Part shown: in pieces, positions 47,860 through 59,562 of the stretch
How positions within the stretch are numbered: the first letter of the stretch is position 1
Layout: the number at the start of each line of letters is the position of its first letter
DNA from: Botrytis cinerea B05.10
Taxonomy: Eukaryota > Ascomycota > Leotiomycetes > Helotiales > Sclerotiniaceae
Reading direction: 5' to 3'
DNA length: 64,000 bases
Assembly: GCF_000143535.2 (NCBI RefSeq)
Contig: NC_037319.1
Location: 186,001 to 250,000 of the forward strand
The notes under the pieces: model-generated
Told to the model about the DNA's origin: nothing
What the model saw: only the letters and a program-made list of their open reading frames with translations
The model's database searches: none
Position numbers and translations under genes: made by a program

Positions 47860-49813
47860 AACGAGGATTTGCTTTTCTTTGAAGTTGTTTGTTATTCTCA
47901 TGCTCTGAACTTGAGTCTCTGGAGTTTCTGGAATATATATATATATTGGAACATGGAGAGAGAGAGGGATAAATAAAAAGACATCTCCATCCCATCTCCT
48001 CACGTATAATTATCTCCTCGTCCATTCTCTCATTTCAATTCTTCTCGCTTGCATACCGAGTCATTCGTTTCATCTAGGAATTCTCATATACCAAAATTCC
48101 TTCAAATCGATTATTGATTATCAATCATTAACTCAACTCAACTCATCTGCGAATTTCGACTTCCAAACAGTTAAATAGAAATGCAAATGCAAATGCAAGA
48201 AAAAATGCCTGCTCTCCCAATCGTTACAACATTTCCTTATTACCCACGTCCTCCTCACATTCCTCCTTGAGATCCTGCGGGGGATTCCGGAGGTACGGAC
48301 GCAAGATCTTTCATATTATGCACCACCTTGCCTACTCTATCGATATTTACACATCACACATTACACAACTCTTAACATCAAACATTATAAGAAAAAACAA
48401 AAAACAAAAAAAGCAAACCCCTTCCCCCTCTCCCGCAATAACACATCCAGCCCCCCTCCATCCAAAAAGACCCGAATAAACTCAACCGCTAGCAGAGCCA
48501 TACACACACACACACACATACCATACCACTCATCCTCAAATTCTCAAATCCTCACACCCACACAATCCAACCTCTCACCCAACCAGAAAACCCAACGATA
48601 ACCTCCAACCCACACCCATCAGACCTTCCATATTCTATCACATCGCATTTCTCTCCCAAAGCTCACACAAATCAAATCTATCTATCTCCCGAGTCTGAAC
48701 TCCTCACAATAGCTAGTTGAACATTGCAATAGCATTGTATCGCACGCACGCACGCTAGACAGCCTGCACGAGACCACCACGCCTTACTGGTATCTAATGA
48801 AAGTCTCACAAATCTCCTTCGATCAAAGGTGGTTTGGAAACAGTGGAGATCTAATATTCGTTACTTTTTCAACTCATGTTACTTTACTTTACGTCTTATA
48901 CCTCGATAAGGGTTCGAGCTTACAACTTACAACGCACAACACAACACAGCACTACCACCTACCAACCTACCTACTCACTAACCTACCTACTCACCAACCT
49001 TCCCATACAGAAATCCCGAGTAGAATTTAGAGATATAGAGGGTATCACTTTTTGTCCTAAAGACATGTACATAAAGTCTCACAAGAAATACATTGCACTT
49101 TTCAACCTCACAAACCCCAATAACATATAAGCATGTGTTCAAAATTATTTCGCTATTGGCTTTTCATCTCAAATATTTCCCATTAACTAAAATGCTATCA
49201 GTGTATGTTCGCTGAAATTGAGGATCAGGTCAGGTTATGTATCCACCATCATCATTTTTCCACCCCTCATTAATTACATATCCCGTCCCCTATCCATCCC
49301 AACTCATGCAAACTTCCGAAGCTCCGTTTGCGCAGCCATGCATGAATTTTTGTGTGTTTATTCGTATTTTCATATTGAGCAAGAGCAAAAGCAAGCAATA
49401 AAGAAGAAAAAGTTCGTGAGAAAACAACGTGCATCTCCATCTACATGTCAGCCATTGATATGAAATCGGCGTCCATGTAAATGTCTACCAGTGCCCTTCC
49501 TCATATCGCAAGAAATAACAATGTGGTATCATAAAAAATATTAAAAAAAATAAGAATTAACCTTCAATTCCCAGTAAAGTTCAGACTTGTCGCTTCGTTC
49601 TTCCAACTCCAGAGACCCTAAAAATATAATGCGCCCCTCGTGTCTACTGATTGTTCCATTCGCTCAAGTTAGAAAGATGTTGATGATGATGTTTGTTATT
49701 GTACATCGGGTATCGAAAAGAAAAGAAACAGAAAGTGGAAAGTAAATTGGTATTCTTAATATGTGTTATCTTCGAGGCTGCGGAAATAACGCTGGCTGTG
49801 TCAATGCACCACC
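47125..49813. other. intergenic, no gene recognised
   Basis: Convergent 3' flanks of the oxidase and the SNF2 gene. It holds a 26-nt poly-T, AT and GA repeats near 47934-47965, an (AC)n run near 48502-48518 and ACTC/CCTA-rich stretches near 48955-49010. Short frames have no recognisable content. Confidence 0.55.
47825..47850. repeat. poly-T run, 26 nt
   Basis: Twenty-six T followed by five A. On the minus strand this is a poly-A tract preceded by a short T run. It could be the 3' end of a retroposed transcript, but no body of such an element is recognised beside it. Confidence 0.85.
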
Positions 49814-50023
49814 TTAGGAAGGTCTAGTGGAAGAATTTTTATTTTGAAAAGGGCTAGAAGTAAGATTGGTTTCCCCTCGAGCTAATCGTCGTTGTTGAAT
49901 CTGTCGCATCGCCTCTGAGTCTTCAGAATGCATGGTTCCCCAATGTTTCTTCTTCTTCTTCGAGGTTACCACAGGAGTCCTCACTAATTGCGGCTGTTGA
50001 TTCATGGCTTGGAACATGCTGGT
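49814..50023 (-). other. possible alternative last exon of the SNF2 gene
   Basis: Directly downstream of the SNF2 stop at 50055 there is a strong branch point and acceptor (ACTAAC then TTGACTATAG, read on the minus strand). An open frame of about 70 codons then follows, encoding a basic Lys run and a Gln/Arg-rich helix (SEDSEAMRQIQQRRLARG). A donor in the SNF2 coding end (GAAGTGCCA, phase 0) could join it and would replace the last 16 residues. That donor is weak, so the primary model stops at 50055. Confidence 0.35.
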
Positions 50024-50054
50024 CTATAGTCAAATATGTTAGTTTTAGGCACAA

Positions 50055-53000
50055 CTATGATCCGAATATTCTTTGAAGAAGCCCCATCTTTGAAGAGCTT
50101 GATGGCACTTCGTCACTTGATGATGAGGTGGTTGAGAGAGAATCATCAGGTTTGTCAGACTTGTCCACTTTGACATTGGAATTGGAATTGACTGTAGCCA
50201 CAACCGAATTATTCAAGGGCACTGGTCCAATAGACTGATTCTCCGCAAATCGTGATATATCATCCTCACCCAATTTATTCGTAATTAAAGTAGAAGGTAT
50301 GACAGGGTGTAGTATTACCTCGGCAAGTGAGCTAGTGGGCTTGTGGTTGGGAATTTCTTCTGTGGAATCCTGTGATAGATAATTCTGCTCTTTGGGTACG
50401 GTTTCTGAGATGGATGGGCTGTCTGAGATATCATTGCTTTTTGCAGGTTTCATACCGCCCTCTGAATTCAATGTGCTGGATTGCTCAAATGACGTGCTAG
50501 ATGCGAGAGGTTTCTGTTGGATAGATGAAGTCGCTGCATGAGAAGTCGCTGGCTCAACCACACCGTATGGAGCTTCAGTCCTCTCTTCCACCATGCTCAA
50601 TCCTCTGGGTGAAACAAAAGAGCCGGATTGTAGGGGAATCACAGACCCATTCTCATCTTCATTATCTCCGGCCTGTCCGTTGCCGTTCTGGCCCAATGAG
50701 ACCGAAGCTCGAAGCTCTTGGGGAGTATCTAATCGGACTGAATTCTGAACTTGTTGCCCATTGGCTTGTCTTGGCTCTGGGCGTTTTTCCCACCAAGATG
50801 AAACTTGAAGCAGGAATTCACCAGCACCTAACTCCGAAGAAAAGAGTTGTTGAGCAACAACAGGCGTTTCGTGAATGAGTTCGCAAGCCCTTTGATATAT
50901 CATTTTTCGAAATTTGTCGGTCCATTCAACTCTTTCAGGGTAACATTTTTGGATGTTCATTTCAATCTCTGCAGTTCTTTGCCGAATTCTGTCCTCATTT
51001 TTGAATGGGTCAGTACTCTTAATAATGTTTTTAAGCAGCACAAAGAATTGCCGCTGTGCCTATGAGATATTAGCTTTACGCAATATAAAAGATGTGTATT
51101 GAAATTGTGTCTTACAAAACGTCCTGCTGATATCTCTTCTACGTCTGAATTGTCATATCTGTTTTCAGTAGTCTTCTTAAGCTTGTTACCAATTACCGTT
51201 TCGCTTTTGACAGTGGAAGACATCTGAGGCTGTCTCTGTTGAACTTGTTGATTTACGGCACTAATTGCGACTCGTTGTTTCTTTCGCATAAGTAATTCGT
51301 AAGCTTTAGGATCAGAGCGCTTCAGTTGTTCTTCTGCAACTTCTTGCTGGACCTCATTTTTCTCTTCGAGTGTCATTTTGTAATCATCATCTTTCTCAAA
51401 ATCGTCAGATTGGATAATCTTCAAAATTGCCCCCTTGTTCTCTTCAAGGCTCAAAATGGTGTCAAGTACAACGCTGTCTATTCCTTCAAATTCCGAAAGA
51501 TCTTCTTGTGGAATTTCTCTTGGTTCAAAGAGAATCTCACCCAAGCCTTTCTGGGCCCATGACAATGGGTTCTTTTTGTCAACGACTCTAGAAGCAAGTT
51601 GTGTTTTGAACACTGCTTTATTCTGAATACTGCCTTCGAAGGTACCAGCAGCCATCAAACGGTATACAAACACGTGTTTCTTCTGTCCAATACGATATGC
51701 TCTACCGATTGCTTGCTCTTCATTGATTGGATTGTACTTGAAGTCAAAAATGACCACCCTATTAGCGCCATATAAATTCAAGCCCAAGCCACCAGCAGTA
51801 GTTGAAATGAGATAGAGCTCCAAATCGTTAGAGTTAAAATCTTTAACAAGTGCCTGGCGTTTGTTCATAGCAGTTTTGCCATCGAGCCTTGCATATTTTC
51901 TGCCTTGATCTCTGCACATAATTTCGAGAAAGTCAAGAGTTACAAGTGTTTGAGAGAACACCAAAACTTTATCACCCACCGCCCTGGAAGCATCGAGTAT
52001 TTGGCAAAGAATTCGTACTTTATTTGACAGTTCTGGGTTTGAGATTTTCCCCAGTACTGACCCAAAAACCTTTGCTTCTGCCGAAATTAAATCTTCTGAG
52101 ACCCCAAGTTTCCAGGCTTCTGGATCATTCTCAAGGTCTGTCACATCTTGAGGTTCCATTGGCTTACCCTTTCGAGTGCGAGATGCGGTAGTAGTGTGGA
52201 TCTTGGGCTGAGAATTTCCTTGCAACTCGTTGCTTCGCGCATCCAATTTTGCTTTGAAACAATAGGGGTGATTGCAAAGCAGAGTCAGTATATTGATATA
52301 TGACCATACAGTCGTTTGCTTCAGCTCTCCAGATTTTGTCCGAGAAGGTTTCTGTGAAGACATGGAGCGTACATAAGTGATATATGCTTGTTTTTGTAGT
52401 TCGGTAAGAGAAACATTGATGGTAAATTCCTTTTTCGGCGGCAGATCATCCCGAAGGACTGATGTATCTGCACGATGTACTTTTAGAGATAAATCGGCCT
52501 TCAAAATCTCAAGCATTTTTTGACTTTTGAACTTCTCGCCCCGAGTGCTATCAGCAAATAGCCCTTGCTCGATTGGTTCTTTGTATTTCTTTCGAAACTC
52601 AATCTTCGGACCAAGATAATTAGGTGCAACCCACTCAACCATCGTATGGTATTCCTCTACGTTGTTTGCAAGAGGTGATCCAGTCAATGCAATGCGGGTT
52701 TTGGTTCTGAACTGGGTGGCGGCCATGTTCAAAGCAGAAGTGTAATTCTTCATCTTGTGCGCTTCATCGGCCACGACAATGTTTGGACCTTCAAGAAGTT
52801 TAGTCCTGGCCCGCTCGAACTTCTTGATGAGAAAAGGTGGCATAGGATCACCCGGCTTTGACTTCGGTGGAGCAATAAATCTGCGGAACATATCATATCC
52901 TATGAGTAAAACCCCTCCCTCTTCAAACCAATCATCAATAGTGCAAAATCTGCTCTCAAGGTCAGACGCTGAATCGACCGGTCTCAAGTCCCCAAGGATG

Positions 53001-56000
53001 TCATCTGGTGACCAAGTAAGAATTTCATCCACCCAATTGGCAATCAGCCCAGGAGGACAAAGGATGATTGTTTTTGACACACGAAGACTTTCTGGAACTT
53101 GTGATGAGATTGACTCATCTATTGAAGATGCTGCTTGAGCTAGTGCGACCAGTATAGTAATCCTATGAGATCGTTAGTTATACATTGCAGGAAAAATTTG
53201 CCCATACTTACGTCTGCATGGTTTTCCCGAGTCCCATTGTATGTGCCAAAAGGCAGCCTTGCGTCGCTTCCCCATCTGCAGTAATTTGATTCCAAATAAA
53301 TCTTACACCTTCCAATTGATGAGGTTTTATGCGCTTGCCAATTTCTTCATCGACGTAGATGTAGCCCTGATCGTCGAATTTGCCCTCATTGATGATATGA
53401 CGATCTAGTGCCACATCTCCAACATCATCGGATTCTCTCAATCTAGCCCGAAGTTGTTTCTTACGCTCTTCTTGTGCAGTTACCCGTGCTCTATCTTGCT
53501 CTCGCAGATTCCGAGCATTTGCATCCTCAAAGAACTTTCTTTTCTTTTTGCTTGGAGAGTCATCTTCCCTTTCAGAAAACTCACTATCAGTTGTACTATT
53601 GTCGTCTATTAGTTATGAACAAACTGTATTTTATACACATTGCAGTAGCTTACCTAACAGATTTACGTTTTCTCTTGACTGAACCTTGAGGTTCGCCATC
53701 CTCCTCATCATCGTCACCAGACACCATTGCAATTGCCGAGGAGAATTCCGATACAGGAAACTTCAGACGTATTTTTGGGTTGAAGTAATTTTGTAATGAT
53801 TTGCAAAGATGATAGAACTGACTGAGGGAGCTGAAGTTATCACTGAAAATTGAATCAGCAGCGACGAGCAACCATCCGTAATGTGCGGGGTGAAATTTGC
53901 AATCAATAAAAATCCAGAATAGCCTGATTAGTGTCATCAATACCTTGACCGACTCCTTGTCCAATCCCTTTGTCTCGTTACCAGGTACTATTACTTCTTC
54001 TACACGAGTTCGTAATTTTGCCTCGTTGTCCATCGTCGTAATGAGCTCAAACAGTGATTTCTGCATGTGGTTTGGCAGCTTGTCTACAAACGTAATGATC
54101 AGTCGATCTCGGTCTTGAGAATCCTCCCAAGTCGCATACTCAAATCGAGAGACTGCAGCTGGTGTTGTGAGTGATGGAAGGTTGTTTAGATCTAAAACAG
54201 GTCTCTCGGAATGGTTTTCTGGATCAGATTCGGATGAAAGAACGATTGGGTTGACACTACTTGAAGATTTGCAATTCAACTTCAACTTTGATACTCGATT
54301 GCTCTCTGGCGTTACCAAGTCAATCTCAACGTGATTCTTTTGAGGCGTGCATGCTGATAGCGGAACTTTTGGCTCGCTTTTGACTTTACCAGATGGGGGG
54401 TGCTCTATTGATTCGGGTGATCTGAGTTCCTCTTCTTCAGATACCGAGGCCATGTTATGGTCTTCTTCACTGATATAGCCATGTTGGATAGATGTTCCAG
54501 ACCTTGATTGAGCTTTTCCTCTAAATGGTGTCGTTGGAGCTTCTGGGAGACTATCATCGGACATGGTCACATCTTCTTCGTCGTCGGCGAGGTTAAGCTC
54601 CTCCACAATAAAATCGCCATCATCGTGCATACTTTCGATAGCAGAAGACTCACTATGTATTGATTCTCCAGAGTCACTATAGTTACCGGAAAAGATAGTC
54701 CTCTTTGGTTTGACAGGGATATCTGCTACCAATTTTGGAGGTGACGACTTCTTTTGAAGAAGAGCGATTGTGTAGATCAAATCCTCTCGATCAAAAATTG
54801 TTGCCTCCATGATACGGGTTTGGTAGCGTACCTGGTGTTCATTCGGCCACTGGCCAAGTATAATGTTCTCCCTAAGTTTGGGGATGCGCCTGTCAACAAG
54901 GTGTTTTAGGTCTTGCTGAGCCTTCAGAATGTCTGCATGCGTTGAACCTGTCCTACGTGATTTTGTCCAAAGTCTGAATGCTTTTTGACGACGCTTGGGG
55001 AGCTTTGTTTCTTGCCATTGAGAGACAATATCTGCGATACCTGCATCAACAGCCGCTTCTACTTCTTGTGAGGTTAGAAACTTATTCTTTTGTTTCTCCT
55101 TCTCGATATATGCAGCTCTCTCTTTAGCCTCCTCATCTATGGCCTCCAAAGTTTCAGTATCAAAACCATTATCTGAACCAGATTCACCGTATAAAGGTAA
55201 CTCTTCATCATCATCCTTGAGCATATTGTATTTACTTAGAGCACCGGGTTCCTCATATGCATTCGCCAAAAGATCTTCCGCATTCGAATCAAAGTCAAAG
55301 GTTGACTTCCCGGCATTCGAAGATTTAACAGGGTATGCTTCCGGATCGATCTCGGGCCATGCTGACAAGGCTTGCCGGGTGATTTCGATAGTATCCGAAC
55401 CAGAGCGATATAGAGTGAATGAAGGGTTTTGGGCAAGTCGCAAGCGATATGGTTTAGTGGCCATTAAAGTCTTTTCATTTCGCTTGAAAATTTCAGGGCT
55501 AACACGAAGAAAATGTTTCATCAAGCTATGAACATACAAACGACGGCCAAGCGAGATGGAGCTCCGTCCTTGGAATTCAAGAGCCATTTCACCATGCGGA
55601 ATTCGCTCACCTGCCGCAACTTTTCCATAGAAAACATCGTCTACAGACATGCGCGAATTACCCAAATAACCCTGATTAAGTTGTGAGTGAAGGAAAACAC
55701 GAACAGTATCAGCTTCGGTGGGTATTGTGCGATCTCTGGTTTGGTCGATGGACGTTGTAATAAGTGTTGGGGCAATGCGCTTGCGCGTCTTGGTAGGTTG
55801 CACCTCGTTGAAAGCGTGCACTGAAGTTTCGAGAAGGATTTGTTTGCTCGGAGATTCATCTTCTGAATGTGAAAATGGAATAGGGGGCGTCAGGAGGAGA
55901 GGATAAGAATGATTAAGTTCCAATGGGCCATCCCGGTTTGCGCCTTGAGGATTATCATCTAGCTTCTGTTGCTTCTTCTTGTTGCCTTCAGACATAGACA

Positions 56001-56514
56001 CATTCTCCACACCTTGGCTTGAATTGAGATTTGGCCGTTCAGTCTCACTTTCCGTAAATAGTCTCAGAGGTTGCAGACTAGGGATATTTGGGATGTCGGA
56101 AATACTAGCTGGTATGTGAATGGGCACAGTTGAATTGATGGTGAAATTGAAATCGGTATGAGATGATACACTTGGCAAACTATTACTGTATCTCTCTGCA
56201 ACCAAAGCAGAAGCACGTTCCTTGTTCAACCAGACCTTATATTTCGTGCTTCGTTCGCGGAGTTGCTCAATTCCATATCGAATGAAAGACCGCCAGCCAA
56301 GTTTGGTTATCTGCAGATCTTCCCGTAGACTCTTGTCATCAATTTCAATTAGAAGGATGTCTCCGGTAATTTCATTCTCCCGAAAAGCTTTCTCCAAAAA
56401 CACAGGGTCCGGTATACGAGTAGAGGCTGCCCGGAGTTCCCAAGATCGTTGGTCGGTGCAAAACTCTTGAACTATCCTATCAGTAGACCATGACCAGGGG
56501 TCGTCGTCCTCCAT
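50055..56514 (-). CDS. Rad54/ATRX-like SNF2 chromatin remodeller, 2098 aa
   Basis: Very large SNF2-family ATPase in four exons (56514-53654, 53595-53212, 53162-51116, 51059-50055), in frame throughout. An N-terminal domain of about 90 residues (WSWSTDRIVQEFC through TKLGWRSFIRYGIEQL) has the look of a SAM-like helical domain. A long region with acidic and Ser-rich stretches follows. ATPase motifs: TMGLGKTMQT (Walker A 1075-1079), ADEAHKMKN (DEAH 1214-1217), LTGSPLANN, STTAGGLGLNL and QAIGRAYRIGQ near 1566-1576. The QAIGRAYRIGQ form and the lobe insertions suit the Rad54-like group that includes ATRX and ARIP4, so nucleosome or DNA-translocase activity in the nucleus is inferred. The start at 56514 (CCAAAATGG) is better than the in-frame ATG at 56643. 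The latter is followed by CTTCCCACAG, which looks like a splice acceptor of a leader intron. The acceptor of intron 1 has two candidates 12 nt apart (53595 or 53583). Confidence 0.9.
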
Positions 56515-57648
56515 TTTGGTATTAATGTGATCAAAGCTCGCTGTTGAACATGAGGAAAGGTTCTGCGACAAAAGCGGTAGCTGTGATAGCCAACGAATGA
56601 CGTGAGACTCGCGAACTGTGGGAAGATGGTTAGTTATGGTCATAAATGACGGCGAAGAGTAACACCTCTATTTTGAAAGGCTGGATTTATTGCTCGAGTA
56701 GATTGAATAGAGAGAATGGACAAAAAGAGTAAGGATTGGAGATGAACTGTGGTAAGGATGTGTACTGCTCACATTAGAGAGTGTGTGTGGTATAGCAGAA
56801 GGTTTGAATTAAAGTATCGAATAAGACTTCAATCGTCAGTTTATCTAGGGATTAAGTGCAGATCGAGCTGCGAGTGAATTGGTAGAGAATGGGTCGAGCT
56901 GTTGAAATTATTAAAGTTGAAGCCATGTAACCACCTAATGGTACGACTGAAACCTTTTAGATGGTTGCCACTTTGCGCTCCTGGAAAGGGAATAAACAGC
57001 TGGTATCGGAAAGAAGCAAATAATATAAGGTAAGTCTCTTCAAATAAGATGGTATTGGGGCACGAAATCTATCAAGTTGCGATTCGAGAATCGTAGAGAC
57101 GGCGGTTAGGTTGGAGTTGAAGAGATTGGAGAGGTATGGAGGGGGAGGGGGAGGGGGAGGGGGAGGGGAAAGATGAGGGGAAGCTTGAGCCAGAAAATGG
57201 GAATTGAAGTTGAATTGAAGAGTGACGCGAGCTTTCGCGGCCATCAATCACGAAAATGCGTGCGTGCTGCTATAATCTCAGGGGTCTCAGCCTTGCGGCT
57301 TATCTGATCTAGAAACGGGCTGGTAAGATGATCATTGAGCACATGCATTTCTTATCGTTATCGGCAGCTTCAGCCTTGCACAGCATCATACGGCACAGCC
57401 TTGTGAGCCTTTCCCCACTAATAAGATGGATCCACAGATTTCTCCAATGTCGTGACTGACGTGATGACAAATTATCTAAGCAGAAGAGTGCAATATCATT
57501 GTCAAATCTTCTCAACTTTGATGCCGTAGACATCATTTGTGTGTTTATCGACGCTTTTCTAGGACAACATAACATTTCACACCTACCATACACTGGCTCC
57601 TGCAATTACCCTTCGAGATTGTGACTCATCACTCTCATCACTCTCATC
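56515..57648. other. divergent promoter region of the SNF2 gene and GSH2
   Basis: About 1.1 kb between the start codons of the two divergent genes. It holds a G-rich tract (57138-57168) and a 96-codon minus-strand frame (56957-57247) whose poly-proline part is only the translation of that tract. GTAAGT at 57028 on the plus strand could be a leader-intron donor for GSH2, but no partner acceptor is certain. Confidence 0.5.
57138..57168 (+). repeat. (GGGGGA)n tract, G-quadruplex pattern
   Basis: Five G runs of four or five separated by single A, the strongest quadruplex-forming pattern in the window, about 480 nt upstream of the GSH2 start codon. Confidence 0.85.
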
Positions 57649-59363
57649 ATGACATCTTCCTACCCTCCCGAGATTTCGGCAAAAGAATCAGAACAACTTC
57701 TCGTAACCATCAAGGATTGGTCCATAGCTCATGGGTTGGCTGTGAGACCTCCGCCGGCTTTTTTGTCTGCAGAAGCAGATCCTCATGGTGTCTTAGCGAC
57801 TACTGCTCCAGTCACTCTCTTTCCAAGTCCCTTTCCTCGGATATGCTTTGAGCAAGCCAAATCAGTCCAGAAAGCTTATAATCTCTTATACGCATCGATT
57901 TCTCAAGATGAGGCCTTTCTCGAAGATATCGTTCAAGAGTAAGATTCTGTGGAGCTCTACTCTACTAATTTTCTGTTTCAATGTGCGTTGCGTAGATTCT
58001 AACTATTTGTAGAATCCTCGAAGTAGACGATTTCATTGCTGAACTTTGGCGGGTTCATCTGAAGGTTAAGAGTGAAGGTTATGTTCAGGTATACTATCCT
58101 GACCACCAAATTAAGTCCAAGTGATTGAGGAATACTGATTGTAAAGAACCTTTCTTTGGGTCTTTTCCGATCCGACTACATGGTTCATCAAGAAACATCG
58201 GACGCAACGCCTACGATCAAGCAGGTCGAATTCAATACTATTGCTTCTTCATTTGGGGGATTGTCTTCTCAAACTTCACAATTGCATAAGTTTGTGTCTA
58301 TCAATACTGGAGTTATTTCTGCATGACTGACAATCTTGTTAGATATCTTTCCTTGGGCGATTATAGCCTTTTCAATAAGGATGCAACTAAATCGCTAGAT
58401 CTCCCCGAGAATACAAGTACTAGATCATTAGCACTAGGATTGTTATCGGCTTTTGAACACTACAAGGTATCTACCCCCAATTCTGACTACGATCTCTGCA
58501 CAATCTTCTTGGTTCAAACACCAGAAAGAAATATTTTTGATCAAAGACACCTTGAATATGAACTTCAAAAGCACGGCGTACCAGTATTTCGACTAGCATT
58601 TTCAGAGGTTCTCGGCCATACTACAATAGCTCAGACTTCAAAGAGAGAGTTGCTATATTCACCGCCAAGTAATCCCTCGAAGAAATTCGAGGTTGCTGTT
58701 GCCTATCTCCGTGCGGGATATGGTCCCCAAGATTATACAACTGAATCTGCTTGGGAAGGTCGTTTTCAAATCGAGCGGTCAAATGCAATCAAATGCCCAT
58801 CGATTTTGACTCAATTGGCTGGAGCCAAGAAAGTTCAACAAGTACTTGCTACACCAAGAGCTCCCTCTACACCTTCAATGCTGGATCGCTTCGTCAAGAC
58901 AAATAATGCAGATCTTGTGAAACTGGAAGATACATTTACAAATATTTTCCCACTCGACGAATCTCCAGCAGGACTCGAAGCCCGTAAAATCGCTGTCGAT
59001 CCAGAACGTTGTAACGGTTATGTCCTTAAACCTCAACGAGAAGGTGGCGGTAACAATATCTACCGCTCCGCAATTCCTCCATTCCTCAAGTCCCTTCCAG
59101 AGTCTTATTGGAAATCATATATTCTGATGGAAATCATAACCCCCCCACCCGTCCACAACATGATTTTGAGAAACGGTGTTATTGAAAAAGGTGGTGTAAT
59201 CTGTGAACTCGGCATCTACGGAACATGTCTTTGGGATCAAACAACTTCGCAAGTTTTACACAACGAGGAAGCAGGATATCTTCTCCGAACAAAGGGTGAT
59301 AAGAGTGAAGAGGGTGGTGTAGCTGCAGGTTTTGGGTCTATGGATAGTGTAGCTCTTGTTTAA
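57649..59363 (+). CDS. gsh2: glutathione synthetase
   Basis: ATP-dependent ligase that adds glycine to gamma-glutamylcysteine, the last step of glutathione synthesis in the cytosol. Four exons (57649-57938, 58013-58088, 58147-58289, 58343-59363) give 509 residues, matching the eukaryotic family. Diagnostic stretches are NLSLGLFRSDYM with QVEFNTIASSFGGL (substrate and ATP contacts), YFR-type region VAVAYLRAGY, and KPQREGGGNNIY at about 399-410, which is the glycine-rich ATP-binding loop. MEIITPP and the C-terminal RTKGDKSEEGGVAAGFGSMDS are also typical; the last includes the second Gly-rich loop. Intron 3 uses the less common donor GTTTGT. The gene is divergent from the SNF2 gene. Confidence 0.95.
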
Positions 59364-59367
59364 GTAT

Positions 59368-59562
59368 CTATCCTCAATACGGCAAAATTTTAGAATAGAG
59401 AGGGGACAAGATACGGCAACCGGAATACATGGTCCAAACATATCTTCAGCCACATTTCAATCAGATCTATTCTCAATATAGCAAAGCTTTGGGAATCGAG
59501 GAAAATACTAGATACGGTGATCCGAACACACCTAGCATGTCCTACGCATAGCTTCAGCCACA
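59368..59562. repeat. degenerate tandem duplication, about 90 bp unit
   Basis: Copies at 59368-59454 and 59467-59562 both start CTAT(C/T)CTCAATA, share AGATACGG in the middle and end CTTCAGCCACA. They lie just downstream of the GSH2 stop, so both could be in its 3' UTR. Confidence 0.75.

Noticed and set aside
56957..57247. 96-codon minus-strand frame with ten prolines
   Set aside because: The poly-proline is the G tract read backwards; it lies in a divergent promoter and has no domain. Not excluded entirely, but unsupported.
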